A DNA stretch of 64,000 bases, from assembly GCA_000974665.1 (NCBI GenBank), contig BBSY01000003.1, positions 1,329,001-1,393,000 of the forward strand. Direction: 5' to 3'. Shown one piece after another: positions 26,981 through 36,133 of the stretch (its first letter is position 1; every line of letters begins with the position of its first letter). The DNA is from an alpha proteobacterium U9-1i (GTDB lineage Bacteria; Pseudomonadota; Alphaproteobacteria; Caulobacterales; Aquidulcibacteraceae). The notes beneath the pieces were generated by a model. It did not search any database. It was not told the DNA's origin and saw nothing but the letters and a program-made list of their open reading frames with translations. Both the position numbers and the translations under genes were made by a program.

Positions 26981-27324
26981 CTGGGGTGGCGCGCGCGTGA
27001 ATCGCTCGGCGCTTGCCTGCGTTCGCGCATTCCGTAGTCGCGCGACACGTCGGCGATGCGCACGCGGTAGTCGCGGAATATTTCGGCGCGTCCGGCGGCT
27101 TGGGCGGCTCGATGCGCTTCAAGCTTACGCCATTGCGCCACCGCCTCCTCATCGCGCCAAAACGAGAGCGAGAGCACTTTGCCCGGCGCGCTCAGGCTTT
27201 CGAAGCGCTCAATCGAGATGAAGCCGTCGATTTCAGCGAGCAGCGGTCGCAATTCGGCGGCGATGCGGAAATAGTCGTCGCGCCGCGTCTCGTGCGGCTC
27301 AGCCTCGAAGATCACAGCGATCAT
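26977..27324 (-). CDS. Antibiotic biosynthesis monooxygenase (ABM) domain protein
   Basis: The 115-residue product shows the ABM ferredoxin-like fold pattern: [31 protein letters not shown] and [24 protein letters not shown]. These small dimeric proteins may be monooxygenases or just ligand-binding domains. It overlaps the NIPSNAP gene upstream (ATGA) and the convergent glycosylase gene by four bases. The pair is divergent from an ArsR regulator that may control it. Confidence 0.83.
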   Translation of the reverse strand: MIAVIFEAEPHETRRDDYFRIAAELRPLLAEIDGFISIERFESLSAPGKVLSLSFWRDEEAVAQWRKLEAHRAAQAAGRAEIFRDYRVRIADVSRDYGMRERRQAPSDSRARHPS

Positions 27325-27650
27325 GGGCGCACTAAGGGGCCGTGCGGCGCCGACGCGAGTTTCAGAAACATGCGATCCTCACTGCGGATAAATTGTTCCC
27401 GCTTGGCGAAGGCGTAGTTTTCCCTGCCCGACGGATCGGCCGCCAACCGTGCGCGATAGGCTTCGTAGGCAGCGAGGCTCTCAATGTTGTAGAGCGCAAT
27501 TGCCGTAGTCGCGGAGCCTTCGTGCGGCGCGAAATAGCCGATCAGGTCAGCGCCGCAGCGCGGGATGGCCTCGCCCCACACGCGCGCATAATGTTCAAAC
27601 GCATCGCGTTTAAACGCGTCGATCTCATAACGGATAAAGCAGGTGATCAT
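27321..27650 (-). CDS. NIPSNAP family protein
   Basis: The 109-residue product fits the NIPSNAP family, distant relatives of ABM proteins: [54 protein letters not shown]. The role is unknown. The ATG at 27650 is preceded by GGAGGTTTCC, which decides it over the ATG at 27662. It is the first gene of a two-gene unit with the ABM protein, 62 bases from the divergent ArsR gene. Confidence 0.84.
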   Translation of the reverse strand: MITCFIRYEIDAFKRDAFEHYARVWGEAIPRCGADLIGYFAPHEGSATTAIALYNIESLAAYEAYRARLAADPSGRENYAFAKREQFIRSEDRMFLKLASAPHGPLVRP

Positions 27651-27712
27651 GGAAACCTCCAAGCTTCACCCTAGAGGTTGGCGGCGCGCAATGGTTCGTC
27701 TATGATCGAACT

Positions 27713-28399
27713 ATGAAAGACGGCCCCTCCATAGCAGAAATCGCGTCGCTCATCGGCGACCCGGCGCGCGCCAATATGCTGACGGCGCTGATGCATGGCG
27801 GCGCGCTCACCGCGAGCGAACTGGCGCTTGAAGCGGGCGTCACTAAGCAAACCGCCAGCGCGCACCTGGCGAAACTCACACAGGCGGATTTGATCTCCGC
27901 CGAGGCGCAGGGCCGCCATCGCTATTACCGGCTGGCGGACGCCGACGTCGCGCGCGTGCTCGAAGGCTTGATGGGCGTCGCCGCGCGCGGCAGGCAATTG
28001 CGCACACAGCCGGGCCCGAAGGAGCCAGCGCTCCGGCGCGCGCGGGTCTGCTACGATCATCTCGCGGGGGATTTGGGCGTGGCGCTTTACGAGGCGTTGC
28101 TGCGGCAACGTTGGATCGCTTTGCGCGATGGCGAATTGGACGTTACCAAACTCGGCCGCGCCGCGTTCGCGCGCTTTGGCTGTGACATGCCCGCCCTGGA
28201 GCAAGGAAACCGACAGCTCTGCCGCGCTTGCCTGGATTGGAGCGTTCGCCGTCATCATCTTGCCGGCGCGCTTGGCGCGGCCCTGCTCGAGCAGTTCGTG
28301 GCGCGCGGTTGGGCGAGACGCGTGCGCGCAAGCCGCGCGATGAGCTTCAACGCCCCTGGCGAAGCAGCTCTACGCACGGGTTTTGGTATTGCGCGTTAG
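27713..28399 (+). CDS. ArsR-family transcriptional regulator
   Basis: The 228-residue product has an N-terminal winged helix-turn-helix (ASLIGDPARANMLTALM, TASELALEAGVTKQTASAHLAKL, GRHRYYRLAD). A long C-terminal part carries cysteines (CDMPALEQGNRQLCRAC) that could sense metal or redox state. This longer form is common in alphaproteobacteria. It faces the NIPSNAP-ABM unit, which is a likely target. Its stop overlaps the convergent DUF2892 gene by four bases. Confidence 0.88.
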   Translation: MKDGPSIAEIASLIGDPARANMLTALMHGGALTASELALEAGVTKQTASAHLAKLTQADLISAEAQGRHRYYRLADADVARVLEGLMGVAARGRQLRTQPGPKEPALRRARVCYDHLAGDLGVALYEALLRQRWIALRDGELDVTKLGRAAFARFGCDMPALEQGNRQLCRACLDWSVRRHHLAGALGAALLEQFVARGWARRVRASRAMSFNAPGEAALRTGFGIAR

Positions 28400-28590
28400 C
28401 CTTTCCGCGCGGGGCAAGTGTTGATGCCGAGCAGCGCATAGGCCGGGCAAAAGCCGACGATGCCGGTGAGCAACGGAATCGCACCAAGATAACCCCACGC
28501 TGTCTGCGGGCCGATGAACGCTAGGGAAAGAATACCGGCGCCGGCGATGATGCGAATGGCGCGGTCCAGGCCGCCTTCGTTGGTTTTCAT
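28396..28590 (-). CDS. YgaP-like DUF2892 membrane protein
   Basis: The 64-residue product has the DUF2892 pattern: an N-terminal GGLDRAIRIIAGAGILSLAF, two membrane helices and a C-terminal GFCPAYALLGINTC. The family matches the membrane part of rhodanese protein YgaP. The ATG at 28590 has GGAGG at good spacing. The role is not known; some relatives lie near sulfur or thiosulfate genes, but none is here. Confidence 0.85.
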   Translation of the reverse strand: MKTNEGGLDRAIRIIAGAGILSLAFIGPQTAWGYLGAIPLLTGIVGFCPAYALLGINTCPARKG

Positions 28591-28671
28591 GTGTGACCTC
28601 CTTCCTGCTGTCTGCCGCGTCCGCCCGGGCGGCACTTTGATTCAGATCAGTTGGAGGGCTAGATTTCGCCG

Positions 28672-29580
28672 ATGCCAGCCGTCGCGCGTATCGATCCGAA
28701 GACCGTGTTCACGCCCGACGAATGGGCGCGGCTTTCGGCGCACTCGACCTGGCGCGGCCTGGCGCTCGTGGCGGGCGCGTGGACGCTAATTTTCGGCGCT
28801 GGCGCGATGTTCGTGGTGTGGCCGAACCCGCTAACGTACGTGCTGGCGGTGATGCTGATCGGCGCGAAGCAACTTGGCCTCGCGATCCTGATGCACGACG
28901 CCGCGCACGGGGCGCTGCATAAAGATGCGAAGGTCAACGATTGGATGGGCGAGTGGCTGTGCGCAGCGCCAGTGGGCGGGCGGCTTGAAAGCTATCGCGC
29001 CTATCATTTGAAGCACCACCTCTTCACGGAGCAGCCGGAAGATCCAGACCTCGCGCTCTCAGCGCCGTTCCCGATTTCGCGCAAATCATTGTGGCGCAAG
29101 ATTGTGCGCGATCTCACTGGGCAAACTTTCCTGAAACAGCGCGCGGCGCAGCTCTTTGGCGGCCGCAAGGACGGCGAGGTCGTCAATGCCGGCACGACGC
29201 ATTTTCTGATGGTCAACGCGCTGCTGCTCGCAGCGCTGATCGCCGCCGGCTATTGGTGGGCGTACCCAGCGCTCTGGATTGTGCCGATGGCGACGTGGCT
29301 TCCACTGGTCACGCGCCTGCGGAATATCGCTGAGCACGCCTGTGTCGATACCCGCGAAGATCCGTTCAGCCATGCACGCACAACGAAAGCAAATGCGATT
29401 GAACGCCTCTTCATCGCTCCGTTCTATGTGCATTATCACGCCGAGCATCACGTGTTCATGCACGTGCCCTGCTACAATCTCCCGCTGGCGCATCGTCTGC
29501 TGATGGAAAAGGGCTACGGCGCGCGGATGCAGGTCGCCAGGAGCTATGCTGACGTCTTGCGCATAGCGGCGCCCGCTTAA
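28672..29580 (+). CDS. Fatty acid desaturase family protein
   Basis: The 302-residue membrane protein has the three histidine boxes of diiron desaturases: HDAAHG near residue 81, HLKHH near 113 and HAEHH near 262. Hydrophobic stretches at about 28-68 and 180-215 fit the usual topology. It could desaturate a membrane lipid or a related substrate such as a carotenoid; the sequence does not decide. The methyltransferase gene starts on the base after its stop. Confidence 0.87.
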   Translation: MPAVARIDPKTVFTPDEWARLSAHSTWRGLALVAGAWTLIFGAGAMFVVWPNPLTYVLAVMLIGAKQLGLAILMHDAAHGALHKDAKVNDWMGEWLCAAPVGGRLESYRAYHLKHHLFTEQPEDPDLALSAPFPISRKSLWRKIVRDLTGQTFLKQRAAQLFGGRKDGEVVNAGTTHFLMVNALLLAALIAAGYWWAYPALWIVPMATWLPLVTRLRNIAEHACVDTREDPFSHARTTKANAIERLFIAPFYVHYHAEHHVFMHVPCYNLPLAHRLLMEKGYGARMQVARSYADVLRIAAPA

Positions 29581-30225
29581 ATGATCACCGACATTCCGGT
29601 TTTCATCCGCGAGAACACCCGCGTGCTCGCGCCGAGCTATCTACCGGAGTTGAAGCTGCATCTGGCCGACGACGCCGTCGCTTTGTGGCAACTGACGGAA
29701 GAGCAACTCGGCGAACTCGGCCTGCCGCCGCCATTCTGGGCGTTCGCGTGGGCCGGCGGGCAAGCCTTGGCGCGCTACATTCTCGACCATCCCGAGATCG
29801 CACGCGGCCGCGAGGTGATGGATGTTGCGTCTGGCTCGGGGCTCGTTGCGATCGCGGCGATGAAAGCTGGCGCCCAAAGCGCGATTGCCGTGGACATTGA
29901 TGCGTTCGCGGCGCATGCGGCGGAGATCAACGCGGCGCTCAACAATGTCGCACTCACAACCAGCAACGTCGATCCTGTCGGCCAGCCAACGTCATGCGAC
30001 CTCATCCTCGTCGGCGATCTCTTCTACGATCGCGATCTCGCGCCACGCGTGCTGGCATGGCTTGAAACGCTGCAGCGCGACGGCAAGCAGGTGCTGATCG
30101 GCGATCCCGGCCGCACCTACTTGCCCAAAGACAAGCTTGAACAAATCGCCAGCTACGACATCCCTGTCACGCGCGCGCTGGAGGATGCGGAGATCAAACG
30201 CGCAGCGGTTTGGCGCTTGCGGTAG
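29581..30225 (+). CDS. Class I SAM methyltransferase, ETFB-lysine type
   Basis: The 214-residue product carries a Rossmann motif VMDVASGSGLVAIAAMKAG near residue 80 and an acidic VDID loop. The opening IRENTRVLAPSYLPELKLHLADDAVALWQLTEE and PPFWAFAWAGGQALARY fit the METTL20/ETFB-lysine methyltransferase group. It would methylate electron-transfer flavoprotein or a similar protein. The gene begins directly after the desaturase stop codon, so the two are co-transcribed. Confidence 0.85.
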   Translation: MITDIPVFIRENTRVLAPSYLPELKLHLADDAVALWQLTEEQLGELGLPPPFWAFAWAGGQALARYILDHPEIARGREVMDVASGSGLVAIAAMKAGAQSAIAVDIDAFAAHAAEINAALNNVALTTSNVDPVGQPTSCDLILVGDLFYDRDLAPRVLAWLETLQRDGKQVLIGDPGRTYLPKDKLEQIASYDIPVTRALEDAEIKRAAVWRLR

Positions 30226-30723
30226 CTATTCGATCGCGCAGATATATTGCCGCTCTTCGTCATTGGTCTGTCGCGCGCGGATGTCAGCGCACACGGTTTC
30301 CCAGAACGGCATCACCTGCTCGCTCACCGCGTTGGCGCGGCTCCGCAATTCTTCGAGCGAGGGTTCGGCGGTCGCTGGATCGGCGATCCAGGTTGGTTCA
30401 TAGGCCGGTCCACAACTCACTTCCGGGTAGAGCCCACGCGCGCACAGGCGCGAACGGTTGAGATTATACTCCCAGACCACATGGCGCAGATTGCGCGCCA
30501 ACGTGCCCGGCGCTTCGCTTTCAGGCTCTGCGGCTGACGGGATGTCAGTGGTGAGGTTGGCGACCTGGTCAAGCATCACGCCGTAGCGGCCGATCTCGAT
30601 CTGCATCTCGAACGGATCCGGCGGGGCGTCGGCGGCGGGCGCGCCGGCCTTCTCGCCGGTCTGCTGGCCGCAGGCCGCCAATGCGAAGAGCACCGCCACA
30701 AGCAAAATACGCGCACGCGCCAT
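30226..30723 (-). CDS. Hypothetical lipoprotein
   Basis: The 165-residue product has a lipoprotein signal (lipobox LAAC near residue 18) and a soluble domain with four later cysteines (RLCARG, VSCGPAY, TVCADI, YICAIE) that could form disulfides. I do not recognise the family. The ATG at 30723 has AGGAGG five bases upstream. Its stop is directly next to the convergent methyltransferase stop. Confidence 0.78.
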   Translation of the reverse strand: MARARILLVAVLFALAACGQQTGEKAGAPAADAPPDPFEMQIEIGRYGVMLDQVANLTTDIPSAAEPESEAPGTLARNLRHVVWEYNLNRSRLCARGLYPEVSCGPAYEPTWIADPATAEPSLEELRSRANAVSEQVMPFWETVCADIRARQTNDEERQYICAIE

Positions 30724-30787
30724 GAACGCCTCCTGGTTGGGAAACCAGTCTAGCGTCCTGACGGCAGCGCCGCGCCTACGTTTTTGT

Positions 30788-30973
30788 TTAGCGATCGACC
30801 ATAGGGGCAAGCGCGTTGTAACCGCGGGCCCACATGGCTTCATCGTCGTCGCGGCGCTCCAAGAGCGTCCTCGCGGCGGCCCCGGCTCCAAAGCCGGCGA
30901 CCACCGCGAATAGCGCCCAAGCGAGGCTCCAGAGCCCAGAGTTCAAGAGCTCGGCGTCGACCAAACCACCCAT
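30788..30973 (-). CDS. Small single-helix membrane protein
   Basis: The 61-residue product has one membrane helix (LWSLAWALFAVVAGFGAGAAA) and a charged C-terminus. I do not recognise it. The ATG at 30973 has AAGG seven bases upstream; the earlier in-frame ATG at 30979 would sit too close to it. It is the likely first gene of the unit with the lipoprotein, 64 bases apart. Confidence 0.62.
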   Translation of the reverse strand: MGGLVDAELLNSGLWSLAWALFAVVAGFGAGAAARTLLERRDDDEAMWARGYNALAPMVDR

Positions 30974-31107
30974 CCCCATGCCTTCGAGGCATTTGTTTAT
31001 GTGGAGATTATGCAATGACGCGGTGAACACTCGGTTTCTGAAACGAAAACAAAAGATTGAAACGCCGATTTCCGCCGCTAGCGTGAGCGCGCTTCGAGGG
31101 AGGCCCT

Positions 31108-31512
31108 ATGCTGCGTTTGGAAGTCGCCGCGATCTACGCCGGTGTGAATATCCTGATCTTGCTCGTGCTCGCAGTGCTGGTGGTGGCGGGCCGTCGGAAG
31201 CACAAGATCAGGTTGGGGGACGGTGGGAACGAGGAATTTTCCCGCGCTGTCCGCGCCCACGCCAATGCCGCCGAATACATCCCGGCTGGGCTGGTTGGCC
31301 TACTTTTCGTGGCTTTGATGGAGCCGGCGACGCCGCTTTGGCTGCTGCATGGCGCCGGAATTTCTTTGACCCTCGGCAGAATTTTGCACGGCATCGGCCT
31401 GCACACCGGGGTGCTCAATGCCGGCCGGATGCTTGGCATGGTGCTGACCTGGACCAGTTACGCGCTCTTGGGCGGGGGCCTCATTCTGGCCGGGCTCAGC
31501 CAGCAACTTTGA
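31108..31512 (+). CDS. MAPEG family membrane protein
   Basis: The 134-residue, four-helix protein matches MAPEG proteins, membrane enzymes of eicosanoid and glutathione metabolism in eukaryotes. The sign is RRKHKIRLGDGGNEEFSRAVRAHANAAEYIP near residue 30, with the conserved E and N residues, then LHGIGLHTG. In bacteria the function is usually unknown; a glutathione-dependent role is possible. GAGGGAGG precedes the ATG. Confidence 0.9.
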   Translation: MLRLEVAAIYAGVNILILLVLAVLVVAGRRKHKIRLGDGGNEEFSRAVRAHANAAEYIPAGLVGLLFVALMEPATPLWLLHGAGISLTLGRILHGIGLHTGVLNAGRMLGMVLTWTSYALLGGGLILAGLSQQL

Positions 31513-31561
31513 CCTGAATCCGCCGATTGCCCGCCCCGGCCCGAGGGCCCATGTAGGGGCC

Positions 31562-32908
31562 ATGGCTTTCGATGCTGATTCACACGCCGCGCTCGCGGCC
31601 CTCCTCGACCATGCCAAAAAGTCCGGCGCCGAAACGGCCGAGGCCAGTTTGGCCGCCAGGGAAAGCGTTTCCGCCGAAGTAAGACTTGGCGAACTTGAGG
31701 GCGTCGAGCGCGAGGAAGCGCGCTCGGTGGCGCTCAGAGCGTTCATTGGCAAGCGGCAAGCGGCTGCCTCCTCGACCGACCTTTCCGCCAAGGGCTTGCA
31801 GGCCTTGGCGGAGCGCGTGGTGGCGATGGCGAAGGCCGCGCCGGAAGACAAATATTGCGGGCTGCTCGAAGCTAAGCACCGCGCGACCGGCCGCGGCCCC
31901 GATCTCGAACAAGCCGACACCGTGCGCCCCAGCGCCGAACAGCTGGCCGAACTCGCCAAGATTTGCGAAGCGGCGTCGCTCGAAATTCCTGGAATCGAGA
32001 ATTCCTCAGGTGGCGGCGCGTCGAGCGAAGCCTCGCACTTCGTCTACGCAACCTCCGATGGCTTCGAGGGCGCGGAGAGCTCCACCTCCTACAGCCTCGG
32101 CACCCAGCCGATCGCCGAGCGCGACGACAAGATGGAGCGCGACTACGAATGGCGCACCAAGCGCTTCTTCGCCGATCTGCCCGACGCGAAAACCATCGGC
32201 CGCATCGCTGGCGAGCGCACCGTCGCGCGCCTCGGTTCACGTAAGCTGGATAGCCAGAAGGCGGCGGTGATTTTCGAGAACCGGCTCGCGGGCTCGCTGC
32301 TCAGCCCGTTCCTTTCGGGCATTCACGGGGCGGCGATCGCGCGCGGCACCTCGTTCTTGAAGGACAAGCTCGGACAGCGCGTGTTTCCCGCCGGCTTTGA
32401 AATGCGCGAAGATCCCTTCGTGAAGCGCGCGGTCGGCTCACAATGGTTCGACGGCGAAGGCGGCGCGGTGCGTCAGTGGAAACTGATCGACGACGGCGTG
32501 CAGACCATGTGGTTGTTAAATTCCGCTTCCGCGCGTCAGCTCGGCCTCGAACCGAACGGCCACGCGACGCAAGGCCATGGCGGCCCGCCCGGCACGGCGG
32601 CGTCGAACTTGTTTGTGAAGCCCGGCAAGGACGATCGCGCGGCCTTGATGAAGAACGCCGGCAAGGGCGTGTTGATCACCGACATGTTTTCGCCGTCGCT
32701 GAATATGAACACCGGCGATTGGTCCGTCGGCGTCGCTGGCTTCTGGTTCGAGAACGGTGAGATCGCCTACCCGGTCAGCGAAATCACCGTCGCCGGCAAT
32801 CTGCTCGACATCTATTCCCGCCTTATCGCCGGCGCCGACCTTGATACACGCGGCGCTCTCGAAATCCCCAGCTTGCTTGTGGACGACCTTGCAATCGGCG
32901 GCGCTTGA
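31562..32908 (+). CDS. pmbA: Metalloprotease subunit TldE/PmbA
   Basis: TldE/PmbA is the non-catalytic partner of the TldD protease. The 448-residue product lacks the HExxxH motif and has the family's later part: GGPPGTAASNLFVKPG near residue 340, LITDMFSPSLNMNTGDWSVGVAGFWFENGE near 380 and AGNLLDIY near 418. Its partner tldD lies about 20 kb upstream on the same strand. It overlaps the next gene by 20 bases, which suggests coupled translation. Confidence 0.94.
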   Translation: MAFDADSHAALAALLDHAKKSGAETAEASLAARESVSAEVRLGELEGVEREEARSVALRAFIGKRQAAASSTDLSAKGLQALAERVVAMAKAAPEDKYCGLLEAKHRATGRGPDLEQADTVRPSAEQLAELAKICEAASLEIPGIENSSGGGASSEASHFVYATSDGFEGAESSTSYSLGTQPIAERDDKMERDYEWRTKRFFADLPDAKTIGRIAGERTVARLGSRKLDSQKAAVIFENRLAGSLLSPFLSGIHGAAIARGTSFLKDKLGQRVFPAGFEMREDPFVKRAVGSQWFDGEGGAVRQWKLIDDGVQTMWLLNSASARQLGLEPNGHATQGHGGPPGTAASNLFVKPGKDDRAALMKNAGKGVLITDMFSPSLNMNTGDWSVGVAGFWFENGEIAYPVSEITVAGNLLDIYSRLIAGADLDTRGALEIPSLLVDDLAIGGA

Positions 32909-33698
32909 TCTCCAGCTCTTAGAAGCCGCCGCGCGCGACGCCGGCCGCTACGCCCACCAATGGTTTGGCAAGCCGCGCGAGGTCCAATCCAAGGGGGCCG
33001 CGGGGCCCGTCACCGAAGTGGATTTCGCCGTCGATGCAATGCTAAAAGAGCGCTTGCGCGCGGCGCGGCCGGACTACGGTTGGCTCTCGGAGGAAACGCC
33101 GGACGATCACGCCGCGCGGATCGGCTTCAAGCGCAGCTTCTCGCTGGACCCGATCGACGGCACCAGCGCGTTCATTCAAGGCGCGCCGGAATACACGATC
33201 AGCGTGGGCGTCATCGAAGACGGGCGGGCGATTGCGGGCGCGATCTATAATCCATCGACTGACCAGATGTTCCTCGGTGCGGAAGGCGTTGGCGCGACGC
33301 ACAACGGCACGCCTATGTACGCCAGCAGCGTCGACCAGCTCGAGGCCGCACACCTTGTCGGCGATCCACGACGCTTTGCGGACAAACGTTGGCCCACGCC
33401 ATGGCCACGGTCCATGCAGGTGACGCCCCGCCAATCGATCGCGCTGCGGCTCGCGCTGGTGGCGGCTGGCGCGTTCGACGGCGTGATCTTGTTCGGCTGG
33501 AAGAACGAGTGGGACATTTCCGCGGGCGCCGCGATCATCGAAGCCGCTGGCGGGCGCTTTACCGACGCCTTGGGAAATCCGGTTAAGTTTAATCAACCCG
33601 ATCCGCGCGCACCGGGCGTCGTCGCCGCTGGCGCGGCCCTGCACCCTCTGATAATCGAGCGCGCATCAAGTGCTGCGCCTGGGGCCCTCAAGTCATGA
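32889..33698 (+). CDS. Inositol monophosphatase family phosphatase (CysQ-like)
   Basis: The 269-residue product has the family metal-site motifs: EVDFAVDAML near residue 40, WLSEET near 63, LDPIDGTSAFIQGAP near 85 and WDISAGAAIIEAAGG near 205. It could be a 3'(2'),5'-bisphosphate nucleotidase or another small-molecule phosphatase. The start is uncertain: I place it at TTG 32889 inside the pmbA end, the only start that keeps the N-terminal helix. Gene order pmbA-phosphatase-DUF4170 is recurrent in Caulobacterales. Confidence 0.85.
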   Translation: MQSAALDLQLLEAAARDAGRYAHQWFGKPREVQSKGAAGPVTEVDFAVDAMLKERLRAARPDYGWLSEETPDDHAARIGFKRSFSLDPIDGTSAFIQGAPEYTISVGVIEDGRAIAGAIYNPSTDQMFLGAEGVGATHNGTPMYASSVDQLEAAHLVGDPRRFADKRWPTPWPRSMQVTPRQSIALRLALVAAGAFDGVILFGWKNEWDISAGAAIIEAAGGRFTDALGNPVKFNQPDPRAPGVVAAGAALHPLIIERASSAAPGALKS

Positions 33699-33937
33699 GC
33701 GAAGAACGCCAACTTCTGCACCTTGTCGTCGGGGGCGAACTGAAGGCGCTCGACCGGCCAGAATTCGAGGATTTGAACGCCGTCGATTTTGTCGGCGCGT
33801 TCGCGAACTACAAAGCCGCATACGACGCCTGGAAGGGCGCGGCGCAACGCACCGTCGACAACGCGCGCATGCGTTATTTCATCATCCACGCGCACCGTTT
33901 GCTCGATCCCTCCGAGGACGGGGCGCACGGCCACTAA
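33695..33937 (+). CDS. DUF4170 protein
   Basis: This 80-residue protein matches the DUF4170 pattern (LHLVVGGELKAL, FVGAFANYKAAYDAWKGAAQRTVDNA, YFIIHAHRLLDP). It has no known function. It starts with an ATGA overlap on the phosphatase stop and is followed after three bases by the MsbA-like exporter, so it is central to the operon. Confidence 0.86.
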   Translation: MSEERQLLHLVVGGELKALDRPEFEDLNAVDFVGAFANYKAAYDAWKGAAQRTVDNARMRYFIIHAHRLLDPSEDGAHGH

Positions 33938-33940
33938 GGC

Positions 33941-35695
33941 ATGACGCCTCGCGCCCTCATCGCGCGCCTGTGGCGCGAGCACGTGGCGCGCTATTCCGCC
34001 GACATCGCCGCGCTTGTTCCCGTGCTCGCCTTGGTGGCGGCGACCGGGGCATCCTACGCCTGGATCATGCAGCAGGCGATCGACGCGATCTCACGCGAAG
34101 ACATGAACGCCATCGCGCTGACGCCGGTTCTCGTGATCGGCGCCACTCTGTTGCGGGCGCTGGCGATGTTCAGCCAAGCCGTGTTGTCGCAAGGCCTGGC
34201 GCTCAAGGTGCTGCGCGACTTGCAAGGCGCGATGTTCGGCAAATTGATGCTGTCGGATTTCGCACGCCATGCGCGCGAAGAGCCAGGCAAGCTCGTCTCA
34301 CGCTTCACCAACGACATCAATGTCGTCAGCGAAGGATTGGTGAGAGGCGGACAAGCGCTCATCCGCGACGCACTGACATTGGTCGGCGCAATCGGCTTGA
34401 TGCTCTGGTTCGACTGGGTGCTCACGCTGCTGGTTGCGGCGGTGTTCGCGCTCGCCGGCCCGCCCCTGCAGGCCATCGCCAAGCGCGCGCGCGCGCGTAC
34501 GGAAGCCGCACAAGTCCAACTCGGCGCTCTCTCGGCGCTGCTGACGGAGAGTTTCGGCGCGGCGCGCACCGTGAAAACCTACGGGCTCGAAGCGCGCGAA
34601 ACCGGGCGTGCGCGGTCCGCGTTCGAGGAGCGGCGCAAGATCGCCATGCGCTTGGCCCGCAATCGCGCCCGCAGCGAGCCGTTGCTGGAAATCATCGGCG
34701 GGTTGGCGCTGGCGGGCGTCTTGTTCGTGGCCGGGCTTCGTGTCGCCGGCGGCGCGATGAGCGTTGGCGATCTCCTTGGTATTGTCACAGCCATTGGCGT
34801 AGCGACGCCTGCGGCGCGCTCGCTTTCCAATTTCAACACGGTGCTGAATGAAGCCGTCGCTGCGCTGACGCGCATTTTCGGCCTGATCGATGAGCCGATC
34901 GAGGTGAAGGACAAGCCGGACGCCAAAACGTTGAACTTGAGCGAAGGTTGGATCAGCTTCGAGAATGTGTCGTTTGCCTATGGCGAAGCGCCGGCGCTCA
35001 GCGACGTCACCTTCACGATCGCGCCCGGCGAAACGGTGGCGCTTGTCGGCCCATCGGGCGCAGGCAAGTCGACGATCTTCAATCTTTTGGCGCGGCTCTA
35101 TGATGCAAACGCCGGCGCAGTGTGCATCGACAAGCAGGATGTGCGCGACGTGACCCTCTCAAGCCTACGCAGCGCGATGGCGTTGGTGGCGCAAGAAGCG
35201 GCGCTGTTCAACGACAGCATCCGCGCGAACATCGCGCTTGGCCGCCCCAACGCGACGCAGGCTGAAATCGAGGAAGCCGCGCGCAACGCCGCCGCCGACG
35301 ATTTTATTCGCGCTCTGCCCGGGGGCTACGACGCGATGGCTGGCGATCGCGGCGCAAACCTTTCTGGCGGCGAACGACAGCGCATCGCGCTTGCGCGAGC
35401 GTTCTTGCGCAACGCGCCCATCCTGCTGCTCGACGAAGCGACGAGCGCACTTGATGCAGGCAGCGAGGCGAAGGTGCAGGAGGCGCTGAAGCGTTTGTGC
35501 AAGGGGCGCACCGTGCTGGTGATTGCGCATCGCCTCTCCACCGTGCGCGACGCGGATCGCATCCTTGTTCTCGATGGCGGCAAATTGACTGAGAGCGGAA
35601 CCCATGACGATTTGATGCGCGCCGGGGGGCTTTATTCCGGCTTGGCGCGACTTCAATTCAGCGAACCGGGAACGATGGGCGCGGACCTGAGTTAG
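33941..35695 (+). CDS. MsbA-like ABC exporter, lipid A exporter candidate
   Basis: The 584-residue half-transporter has about six membrane helices (residues 20-310), an EAA-like loop, then an ATPase domain with GPSGAGKST, LSGGERQR, ILLLDEATSALD and IAHRLST. The lipid A block (acyltransferase, waaA, lpxK, lpxL) resumes about 3 kb downstream, so lipid A or LPS-core flipping is the likely role. Broad ABC exporter homology alone would not decide between lipid and drug export. Confidence 0.9.
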   Translation: MTPRALIARLWREHVARYSADIAALVPVLALVAATGASYAWIMQQAIDAISREDMNAIALTPVLVIGATLLRALAMFSQAVLSQGLALKVLRDLQGAMFGKLMLSDFARHAREEPGKLVSRFTNDINVVSEGLVRGGQALIRDALTLVGAIGLMLWFDWVLTLLVAAVFALAGPPLQAIAKRARARTEAAQVQLGALSALLTESFGAARTVKTYGLEARETGRARSAFEERRKIAMRLARNRARSEPLLEIIGGLALAGVLFVAGLRVAGGAMSVGDLLGIVTAIGVATPAARSLSNFNTVLNEAVAALTRIFGLIDEPIEVKDKPDAKTLNLSEGWISFENVSFAYGEAPALSDVTFTIAPGETVALVGPSGAGKSTIFNLLARLYDANAGAVCIDKQDVRDVTLSSLRSAMALVAQEAALFNDSIRANIALGRPNATQAEIEEAARNAAADDFIRALPGGYDAMAGDRGANLSGGERQRIALARAFLRNAPILLLDEATSALDAGSEAKVQEALKRLCKGRTVLVIAHRLSTVRDADRILVLDGGKLTESGTHDDLMRAGGLYSGLARLQFSEPGTMGADLS

Positions 35696-35731
35696 CCTCA
35701 CCAGCGGGGCCATTCAGTTCAGGATGAACCC

Positions 35732-36100
35732 ATGCTCCGCACCCTCATTCTCGCCACAGCCACGATCGCCTTCGCCACACCGGCGCTCGCTGATCCCGAC
35801 CCGCAAGAAGTCCCATACGAAGTCGTCCGCTACGGCGATCTCGACCTAGATTATCAAGCCGACGCCAATGTCATGGTGCGCCGTATTGCGCGCGCGTCCG
35901 ACAATGTGTGCGGTGACGATTCAAGCGTCGTTTCATTGCAAGAGCGCGCACGCGCCAACCGCTGCGAACGTGTGGCCGAGCGCCAAGCCGTCGCTGACGT
36001 GGGCCATCCTAACGTATCGGCCCGCTATTACGGCCGCCGCCCGGTCGTGACCGTGGACGACGAGCCGGCCTACGATCCGTACTACGACAGCAAGAAGTGA
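35732..36100 (+). CDS. UrcA family exported protein
   Basis: The 122-residue product has a signal peptide ending near PALA and fits UrcA: VRYGDLDLDYQADANVMVRRIARASDNVCGDD, then CERVAERQAV. The conserved pair of cysteines is present. The function is unknown, but the family is common in Caulobacterales and sphingomonads. It interrupts an otherwise conserved LPS gene block. A terminator follows at 36107-36133. Confidence 0.85.
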   Translation: MLRTLILATATIAFATPALADPDPQEVPYEVVRYGDLDLDYQADANVMVRRIARASDNVCGDDSSVVSLQERARANRCERVAERQAVADVGHPNVSARYYGRRPVVTVDDEPAYDPYYDSKK

Positions 36101-36106
36101 TGATCC

Positions 36107-36133
36107 GGCGCCGGCTACAAGCCGGCGCCTTTT
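36107..36133 (+). terminator. Rho-independent terminator after the UrcA gene
   Basis: A perfect ten-pair stem (GGCGCCGGCT-aca-AGCCGGCGCC, 36107-36129) is followed by TTTT. It lies seven bases after the UrcA stop and touches the stop of the convergent gene, so it may serve both. Confidence 0.85.
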